Positions 55,947 through 64,000 of a DNA stretch of 64,000 nt are shown piece by piece. The translations under genes and the position numbers were made by a program. Origin of the DNA: Polyodon spathula (lineage: Eukaryota > Chordata > Actinopteri > Acipenseriformes > Polyodontidae); the NCBI RefSeq assembly GCF_017654505.1, contig NC_054535.1:50390348-50454347 (forward strand). Direction: 5' to 3'. Numbering within the stretch: position 1 is the stretch's first letter; the number at the start of each line of letters is the position of its first letter. The notes under the pieces were generated by a model. The model did not search any database. It was not told the DNA's origin and saw only the letters and a program-made list of their open reading frames with translations.

Positions 55947-56151
55947 ACCATTCAAACTGCCCAAAACAAAAAGCAAAGTAAATGCTGGATTTCAAACTTA
56001 CAGGTAGTGAAATAAATCTTCATAGCATTCCAACCGAACACATCCTTTTTCAGATGAAATCCCCATGATTACCAACCTCAATACCACAAAGTTTCTGTTT
56101 TGTTTTACCTTTTACGCTTACACAAAACAAATTCTTTCTTTTCCCCTGCAG

Positions 56152-56196
56152 GTAGACATTCTCTCCCAGACTGAACCCAGGCAAAACTCCCTGCGG
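56152..56196 (+). CDS. Candidate 45 bp internal exon
   Basis: A strong acceptor (TTCTTTTCCCCTGCAG) and a strong donor (GG followed by GTAAGTAC) bound 45 bases. Only one frame is open, giving 15 codons (VDILSQTEPRQNSLR); the other two have stops. Length is a multiple of three, as expected for a cassette exon. I do not recognise the protein, and no flanking exon of the same gene could be identified. This may be the only trace of a cellular gene in the window. Confidence 0.35.
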
Positions 56197-56517
56197 GTAA
56201 GTACTTTTACTCTTTTGTTTCTCCCTCTGATTTACTATATATTAAATAAGCCATGTTTTCATTAGCATGTCTGTTTGGGTTTTCAGGAGTTAGAGAGGAA
56301 GTGGAGGGACTTTCTCACAAATCTGAGTAGTATTAGTAATTCGAGAACCTGGAGCCTGCTTCGTAAAAGTCCTGCTTTTGTTATGTGGCTGCGAGGACGC
56401 AGAGGTCATAAAGCACTTTGCTGTCACTTGCTATCACTCTTTAGTAATCTATGCTCCAAAAAATCAGTAACTCAGTAATCCACTTTAAAACCTAGTGACT
56501 GATTAGGTAATTACACA

Positions 56518-56674
56518 ATGGCAGGGGTGCAAAGGAAAAACAAATTTTCCAAAGAAGAAATTGATACCATTATAGAAATGGCAACACAAATCTGTTCTAG
56601 TTGGAAAGTTGTATGGAAGTTTAACTAACGAAGACAAGAAAATTGTGACAGATAATTGTTTCAAATATCTTTAA
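56518..56674 (+). pseudogene. Myb/SANT-like domain fragment (Harbinger-associated type)
   Basis: From ATG 56518: KNKFSKEEIDTIIEMAT, then after a frameshift near 56588 a VLVGKLYGSLTNEDKK stretch and a stop at 56674. The pattern 'F..EE...L......VL.GKL...LT...K' is that of the Myb/SANT-like domain found in Harbinger transposon partners and NAIF1-like proteins. Confidence 0.5.
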
Positions 56675-57660
56675 GTTGCATTAAAACTGATTAATAAAAT
56701 CAATTTAGATTTGTTTCAGTTTAAATCTAAAACTATGTTTGACCACCCTAAGATTACTTATCAACGACAAGCTTGTAGTATGAGCACCATTACATGTTCT
56801 AATATGATCTGTGATGAAAATTGTTACTTGCAATTGCTGCCTGGCAGTCGCAGGTTTCTGGTGAAAATCGGTGATGTTGCAGCCCTGCAAAGGTTTTATG
56901 AAACCCATTTTTTTTATTATTTTTGAGATGCTTACAGTTGCTAATCGTCACAAATCACTTTTATGATCTGACTCTTCCAGTCCTTGTCTGCGAGTGAGCC
57001 CGGTTTACAGATTGATCAGCTATTTCTTGTAACTGTAAACTAGATGACCATTATACCTAATCTAGAGTTATAATTGCAATATATAATACTTCAATACATA
57101 AATAAGATTGTTGAATTTACTCACTGTGGTCAAGTATCATTGATAACATGGATTAAGATCAAAGTAAAGTGACTATAGTTGCTTCAACAACCCTTACGAT
57201 GGGAGTGAGGCTGACCTACATCTATAACTCCAAAACCACACAATAGATTAGAAGGTAAAACTAAGTGAAATACAGTACATTTCGAATAATGCCTTCATCT
57301 CTGGGTTGACCTACAGCACAAGGAATGATAAGGTAACAGCAGCATTATGCTTAAAAAATCTTTGATCTATAATGTACTGCATGTGGTGCATACTACTATA
57401 ATACCCTTTCTCCACTCAGTCTCCTTTGAAAAAAAAACATAACAAATGCTTCTCAATCTCAAACAGACGCCACTCAGGGTATAGAATAAGGACTGGTGTG
57501 ATTTCCGCAGTACAGTAGTAAAAATTTCAGGAAAAACTGAAAAGACACATTGACGAACTGGCTACTTGTTGAGTCGACCGAGGACCAAACCGTGAAACTC
57601 TGGCCTCACAAGACATCTGAATCCGGCTGCGAGCCGAGCCAGGGGTGGGGTTAAGGATTT
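56675..57660. other. Unassigned stretch
   Basis: No motif recognised. Confidence 0.4.
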
Positions 57661-57715
57661 TTGTCATTACGTTGTATCAGTCAGCACACTCCACAAAGAC
57701 AAATAACAAACAACA

Positions 57716-57849
57716 TGCTGGATAGCGAGTGCGATGAGAGAGAAGTACAGACTTGGGACGCTGAGGAAGTACAGGTTCTAGTTTCTCTGTGGGCGGATAG
57801 AAATGTTCAGGAAGATCTGGAGTCAGAAAGTTTATGCCTGAATATTTGA
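57716..57849 (+). pseudogene. Myb/SANT-like (trihelix type) fragment
   Basis: From ATG 57716, TWDAEEVQVLVSLWADRNVQ fits the first helices of the Myb_DNA-bind_4 domain ('W...E...L...W....V...L'). The frame stops at 57849, and a GHGYG-like continuation lies just beyond. Either a Harbinger accessory gene remnant or the first exon of an MSANTD-like gene. Confidence 0.45.
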
Positions 57850-57889
57850 CGATTTGAAGCAAATGGACACGGGTATGGTACTCACACTA

Positions 57890-58389
57890 AAAAACACAAA
57901 ATTCAACCAAATTTCTCATCCTTGACCGTTATTATATTAATATAAAGAAAAAAACTGAAAATAAAACAATTTTAAACTGATTCACAAAAATACAGTACTG
58001 TACAGCTGTACCATAGGTACAACTACGGCTCACACAGTATTTTTTTTTTTTTTAATTTTTTTTAACGCCCAAACAAAAAATAATAAAAACAAAAAAAACC
58101 TCCTTAACAAAAAAAAATCCTTAAACGGGATATCTTTGGCAAATAATATTTTTAAAACCTTCTTTTATCCTCTTCAACAGAACTAACAACTTTACTAAGT
58201 CGATATAATCAGTCAAATTTGTTGATTATAAAGACATTCGTAAATAGATTTACAAAATATAGCGATACAAGATACAGCTGTACTGTTGGTCTACATTTTT
58301 GAACGCCATTTTGCACATCTTGTGGCAAACCGAGTTAACTAATAACAATAATAACAACTATCTTGCACAAGATAACGAACGTGTTCTAG
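57890..58389. other. Unassigned AT-rich stretch
   Basis: Poly-A and poly-T runs, no coding signal. Confidence 0.45.
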
Positions 58390-58465
58390 TTCGCTATATA
58401 ATATATATATAGATATATAATATTATATTGATATATTATATATATATATATATATATCAATATAG
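58390..58465. repeat. (TA)-rich palindromic repeat
   Basis: Interrupted TA units with near-palindromic ATATTGATATATT segments. Confidence 0.85.
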
Positions 58466-59449
58466 TTAGAATCATTTAGTGTACACATTTTGTGTAGTAA
58501 AATTTTTTCTTTATATATTATAGTGTTAGCATAATGACGTGGTTCGATTTAGTATATCACTACTAGACCCCTGCCTTGACATAAGAAACGTAGTAAATAT
58601 AACGTCGTTATATGGTTGAACAGTATGACAATTATGTCGTGTAGACAGTTACTGAGAGTGACCAATTCGTAAATTCATCGATTCACCCTCTATGGCTAAT
58701 TAGGGCAACCAGTCTTGCCCCGTTTTGTTTAAGTGTTTTTTTTTTTTTTTTAAATCTTAGAATAGTGAAAAATGACTCACTGGAACATGCAGTTACTGGT
58801 TGAATAGCCCTTCTACATGGACCCTTTTGAGTTCTGACACAGATATTTATAACTTAATATTAATTATCTATGGTAAATCAAGTAAAACACAGATATTAAT
58901 ATCTAAATTACAGTCACGCTGATTTCCTGTAATTATGTTTGCATGTATTTTTTTTAAATCCACTGTAAAAGACTAGAAGATGGAATATGAACAAAAGGAA
59001 GTACTGTAGTTTAGTTTCATTCATTTAGATAATGCATTTACAAAGCAAATTATTTTGTGAAAGCAAGGAATATGCTTGCCTGTCTGCAGGTCACACAAAA
59101 TGTTTTAAATAAAAATAAGTCAAATTGTAATTCCACATAAAAAAAATAATAATAATAATATTAAGTTATATATCTGAGCTTACAGTTAACCCAGCACCCC
59201 TGGATCTCTTGCCAGTTACAACATACATGAGCAGTAAAAAAGTATCTGAGCATATTGTTTGTATCACTTACACACTACTTTAACATAACAGCCAGTATTG
59301 TATCATGAACAAAATGAAAAACACTACAGAAACAAATTAATAAATAACAACGTTATAAATAACCAACAAAAACAATCCATTAAACTGCAAACTTGTTGAA
59401 GGCATATGACAAAATGTACCTATCTCTGCTAGAATCACCTTTTCGGTTT
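58466..59449. other. Unassigned stretch
   Basis: AT-rich, no motif recognised. Confidence 0.4.
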
Positions 59450-59645
59450 CATCGCTGTAAGCGTAACACTGTTAAGAGACTGTAATGAGAAGGTGCTGCA
59501 TGCCGTTCAATGTTGTTGTTGCTGTTCCGGTTGTCATGGTTCTTGTGTTCCTGTATTGCTGTATTGCTGTGAAGCTGGCAGAGGGGTGGTCTCTGTCGGG
59601 TGCGAGAGAGCATCCAATTTAAACGATTACTGGAACCAAGAACCA
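59450..59645 (-). other. LTR-like dispersed repeat, copy 2 (fragment)
   Basis: The reverse complement of this segment shares GGATGCTCTC, CAGGAACACA, ACAACAACA and GAACGGCAT-like blocks with 44420-44560 in the same order. Confidence 0.55.
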
Positions 59646-59801
59646 AGCGTGTCTCTCTATGTTCTGCCTCCTGCCCAAAATGCTACAGTATGTTTATTGA
59701 TTACAGATAAAAGCCCACTAAAATAGTTACTTAATACTGCTTTGAGTCCGTTGTTGCGTAAGAGAATTGTCATCACTGGTCATGTTAGACAGGTGTGCAG
59801 A

Positions 59802-59878
59802 GGCCAGACCTTGTAGGGGACCTTGACGTTTGCCAATATGACAAAACGTCATATTGGCAACAGCAAACCCTACTGGCC
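59802..59878. ncRNA. Hairpin, 77 bases, precursor-like
   Basis: A perfect 13 bp inner stem (59830-59842 with 59848-59860, loop AAAAC), an internal loop, a 6 bp stem (59813-59818 with 59868-59873), and an outer 5 bp stem (59802-59806 with 59874-59878). It could be a small RNA precursor or a decayed transposon end; no expression evidence exists. Confidence 0.3.
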
Positions 59879-60055
59879 AGACACTGAGCAGGGCTGGTCT
59901 CTGTTCTCCGGGATCGGCAGCCCTCCCACCTCTACTCTGGACTGCTCGGGGTAAAACTTTTGGCTTTAGGCTTGTGAGATCGGAGGACAATCACACGCTC
60001 TCAGAACGTTTGTGCTGTGTGGGGATAATTGGACAGTCCAAATTGGGGGGACAAT

Positions 60056-60059
<4 letters not shown>

Positions 60060-60124
<65 letters not shown>

Positions 60125-60158
60125 CTATATGTGTGTGTATATATTATATATATATATA

Positions 60159-60214
<56 letters not shown>
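60060..60214. repeat. (TA)n compound microsatellite
   Basis: 155 bases of TA with small TATC, GTGTGTG and ATTA interruptions. Confidence 0.96.
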
Positions 60215-60217
<3 letters not shown>

Positions 60218-63200
60218 TGGGTAATCTTCCTTGATCCATAGCCCCTCCAATTTCCTGAAGACAAAGCCTTTATAAAACTCCATTGAAAGTCTGGCTTTTA
60301 CAATTGTTATTCTTGTAGTCAGACACCTTTTGTTTAAGATAAGAATCAGCATTTCCTTTAAAGTTTCATTTCATAATCTAATCAATCCACACTATTAAGG
60401 GTGATAACATTTTTTAGGATGTCTTTGAACATTTGGGGGGAGGTGTGGAAACTTCCACATGTGGACAAATTGCAGTTTAGAAGTCCAGTTGAAGTTGAAT
60501 TAATAATTATACATTTTCCTCACAGTTGTAACTGGAAAAAAGAGTGTGAATTCCATGTGTAATACCTTAATATAGAAGACCTGATAATGAATTCAAATAA
60601 AGATATAATCTAAAAAAAATAATAGATCCAGGCTTTTTGGTAAAGTGCTGAAGCACTCTGTGAACGACATAGAAGACACCTACAATAAGGAACACATTGC
60701 AATCGATAGACTCAAAGGGCAAATCACTTTTCATAGACTCATCTTTTTTGTAGAGATAGACCAACTACAAAATGTTATTCCAGTTAATACTGTTAAAGGA
60801 TTGGTGGGCACATTGGAAGAGCATACAACTTAAATCTGCAGCAAGATTTTCATCAGATATTTTACTTGGGATTTTTAATTTTTCCTAATTTTTCATTAGG
60901 AAACCCTTGCTATTTTTCTTTTTTTTTTATTTTGAGCTATAATTCTGGCACTCAATACTTGTGTCTGAGTATTGGTGTTGTTATTACTGTAGTTTCTGTT
61001 CTGACATCAGACCCACTTGGCAATCACTATGCAAATTCAATATGTTTAGTACGGCACAGTCACCAACTTGGCCCTGTATTTGTTGTCAAATAATACACAA
61101 ACAATTGCACCTATAGCACTGTTGTTCCATCTCATGGTTTTAGTGACACAAGTGTATTAGTAAGTGTTACTCACAAGATATGCATACAAAGTATCTGAGT
61201 TTACTTTTTTTAGACTGTTGCTGTGAGGTAAAATTATACTTGTCATTTACATATAAATACACAGGGCAAGCAAAACTGTTGATGTTGTAATTCTTAGTTA
61301 TCTATCATGTACAATAAGAAGACTTTCTTGCTGTTATCAGTTTGGATGGTCATTTCAAGTTTGTTGGAAATGAACTGAGATCACTAATATAAATAAAGTT
61401 CCATCTACCTTACCATAATTAAAGCCTGTCTCTTTTATCACAGCAGACAGGACATTTCTTGGGCTTGCATACCAGGTCTCCGCTACTACCTCTATATTAA
61501 GGGTGCTAACTTACCTTTTCAACAAAATGGCTCATTAAGAGGCACTTATAAAAACCTGAAAGGTCTGCCCTCACTACAATTACTGAAGATAAAAACTCTA
61601 AGTAGTAAGTAACAGTGGACTAAAGCAATGCAATGCTAATCATTTTAGTATAGACTGAAAAACTACATGTGCATCTCTCTTGCAGTTCTAAATACATTCT
61701 GTTCAACACATTCCAATGTGCATGTTATCAGGGTTTGTATCAGAGGTGCAGGACAGAAATTACTGTTCTTAAAGGCATGTTTTTCTCTTACACTTTTTTC
61801 ACATAGTGTAAAATACATGTATATGAACAAGAGCTTAATTCCTTGTACTTGTTTTTAATACTCAAATTCACTAAAAAAGTAAACTTTATTAGATTTGAAA
61901 TGATACAAGAAATACTGTCCATAACAGGAAATTGTTATACTGTAAAGAAAATAGTAACTTTCATTGCTATAGTCATTAATGCATATTGATTTGGTTTGTA
62001 ATAATTCTGGTATATACTGAGCCTGTCAGGCCTGTGCTGGCTGCTTTCTGACAAAGATCAGAAATGACATTGCTGAATTTCAAGTTATAATAATCCACCC
62101 GCCAGGGCAGTCAAGCAGGGCTTGCTAGAGATCAATGCTATTGCTTTTTTATTAAAGTCTCAAATTGTTCTTCACTCTGATGGATCGTAAAGCCAGTGAT
62201 GATGCACAATTTGCAAAACCTATCCCCTGCAATTTTTTTTGTTAATGTGTGTTATTGTACATGGTCTCAGACGTTGCTGGAGTAAGCAGACTCAGTCCTG
62301 AGCCATATACTTTTGCACAAGTCTAATGCATCTGTAAATCATGATTTAGTTCTACAGTATGTAATGCAAGCCATCAGTTAGGTGCAGGGATTCTAACCTG
62401 ATTTTTTTTCAGTTCCGGTTCGGCTCCAAACTGAAACACAATTATCCGTCTGTATCAATAAATGTATTTATTTCCTATCTACAGAAACAACAATGCCTAT
62501 GTTGCATACCTTAAAAGAAAATTACAGCAGTCTGCTTCTTTTTTTACTTTTCTCTGTTGCAACTTTCTTTTGCCTCAGTTCGAGTTCACAAATGTTTTCT
62601 TTTTTTTTTATAACAATTTAAAACAGTGACATTTCCCAACAGTCTCAGTGGGTGAGCGTTCTTTCATTCAAAGTAATTACTTAATGCAAGGTTTGTCTGA
62701 AATAAACTCTGTAGCTGATCGAGAGCATGCTATTTTTTCTCTGTTCTGTTCCACCTTTCAAATTTATGGTGTTTGTAATTTAACAAACAAACAAAAAAAT
62801 TAATTCCAGAGCTCTACACATCTGTATATTTGAAAGGTAATACCAAAAAAAATATATATTCCTGTGACAAGTATCTCTTCAAAACATTATATATTAACAT
62901 AACCTACATATTTCTTATTGCATAGCTATTCTGTTTTAAACAGAAAAGATGCACAAAAAAATCCTCTCCAAGTAATCAATTATGTATAAACAGTCTTTAT
63001 TATTAAGCACGAAGGAGAACAGTGTTATCATCGGTTTGCACATTTCACAGTAAGACATACAACACATGTAACATGTACACACGTGCAACTTTTCTTCATA
63101 CTTGTTTTGAATGTAACAATGAAAATTAAACACTGACCAATTAAATCATGAATTGCTATATAACCACTGCAAGTTTAACTTGTGGTTAGAAAATAAACAT

Positions 63201-63364
63201 CAATACGAGTTTATTATCTTTTTATTTCATTTAACATTTGGTTTTTACAGTGTAGCTGTACGATCGAATCGGAAATCAGTAACAAAATGCATAGAGGCAT
63301 TTGGAAACAAAGTTACATTTTTAAAGGCTATTTTAGATACATTTAGCCAATCAGTCTGTTTAGG
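60215..63364. other. Long stretch without recognised features
   Basis: No coding family, terminal repeats or good exon candidates. Scattered homopolymers only. Together with 26.8-29.5 kb it is the least repeat-like DNA here. Confidence 0.45.
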
Positions 63365-64000
63365 ATAGGCTACTCCAAAAATGGATTTGTGCTCCGGTGT
63401 AATGCTTACAAATATCTCATCAGGGAGACAATATCTAGACAGTCCAGTATCTCATGGTGGACATGCATAAGAGCAAGTTGTGTTAGTCTTTTTTGACTCA
63501 TTGTGCTGCGTAGCCAATTTTTAAGGCGTCTCAGTGTAGAAAAGGATCATTCTGAACCTGCAACAGATACCGGCAAAGAAAGATACAGTTTGATCAGCCT
63601 GTCAACCTCCTTTAACAGCTGTCGGGTTTGTGGCTGTAGGGTGGTAAAGAAATCAGCCAGGTCAGCCACATTCTTCAGATCTTTCTCCCTGGTTAAATTA
63701 CCCAGCATTGTTAACTGAAGTTTTAGCCTATGTCCATTGATCTGTTGCGGCAGTGGGGGTAGTGTGTCATCCTCAGGATTCCAGACTGTGACGTTCGCTG
63801 ATGCAAAATCCAGCAGGGCTTTCTCCCTTTGGGCTGCAATGAGCATGCCCTCTTGGTCGAAGCGTTGTTGAAGTTCGACTGCCATCAGATCCAGAGCTTC
63901 ATAAAATTCTCTTTTCCACGCTACTTCAGTAGTTTCCAAATGAATGTCTTCTAATTCTGTTGTCTGCCTGTAGCAACCTGGTGTTTTGCTTAAACTTTTT
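63365..64000 (-). pseudogene. hAT transposase C-terminus, running out of the window
   Basis: The minus-strand frame is open from the window edge: EVAWKREFYEALDLMAVELQ, LLKEVDRLIKLYLSLPVSVA then GSER, the start of the hAT dimerisation motif ('LP.S...ER.FS'). A frameshift at about 63555 follows. Later frames give TNTTCSYACPP-like and LPDEIFVSITPEHKSIFG, the end of the ZMYM1-like hAT C-terminus. The N-terminal parts lie beyond 64000. It is the complementary half of the fragment type at 48050-48690, though not necessarily the same copy. Confidence 0.8.

Overview
This window looks like repeat-dense nuclear DNA of a vertebrate, most likely a non-teleost ray-finned fish such as a sturgeon or paddlefish. 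The reasons are the mix of element families: a CR1-type LINE with an esterase ORF1, Gypsy retrotransposons with integrase ahead of reverse transcriptase, a Penelope-like element, a DIRS element, several Tc1/mariner fragments, TTAA-flanked piggyBac-type MITEs, hAT pieces, and very long (TA)n tracts. There is no prokaryotic organisation. The species assignment is inference; the element classes are read from protein motifs and terminal repeats.

Layout. 1-4.4 kb: Tc1 scrap, an internally deleted standard-order Gypsy (2401-3895) carrying a nested solo LTR (2620-3121). 5.1-11.7 kb: two minus-strand Penelope-like pieces; the second is split by a 2 kb insertion that itself holds a solo LTR (9385-10074). 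11.7-13.6 kb: a Tc1-like transposon cut by a related solo LTR (12092-12795). 14.8-26.75 kb: minus-strand Gypsy parts (3' LTR and RNase H, RT, integrase, protease, gag, PBS, 5' LTR end) that may be one element expanded by a plus-strand CR1 LINE (to 20647), a solo LTR (22567-23348) and an unassigned LTR-like block. 26.8-29.5 kb: the longest stretch without a recognised element. 29.6-31.1 kb: an AT-rich foldback element beside a minus-strand gag-protease reading frame with its own promoter-like region. 31.35-38.0 kb: a complete but decayed Gypsy with both LTRs, PBS, and gag-PR-IN-RT-RH order, carrying an LTR-like insertion and a piggyBac-type MITE at precise target-site duplications. 39-41.7 kb: an L1/Tx1-like LINE 3' end and a Tc1 N-terminus. 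45.5-48.7 kb: a minus-strand DIRS-like element with a tandem-repeat region beside a hAT zinc-finger fragment. 49-52.5 kb: Tc1 and piggyBac derivatives and a perfect foldback. 53.8-55.3 kb: RTE-like LINE. 56-58 kb: an exon-like 45 bp segment and two Myb/SANT-like fragments. 63.37-64 kb: a hAT C-terminus leaving the window.

Almost every recognisable coding segment belongs to a mobile element and most are broken by stops, frameshifts or deletions. The best-preserved is the CR1 element: its ORF1 is intact and its ORF2 shows two frameshifts. No cellular gene could be identified with confidence, and I saw no defence system, operon, CRISPR array, rRNA or tRNA. The value of the window is its clear insertion stratigraphy, where target-site duplications and interrupted reading frames fix the order of events.
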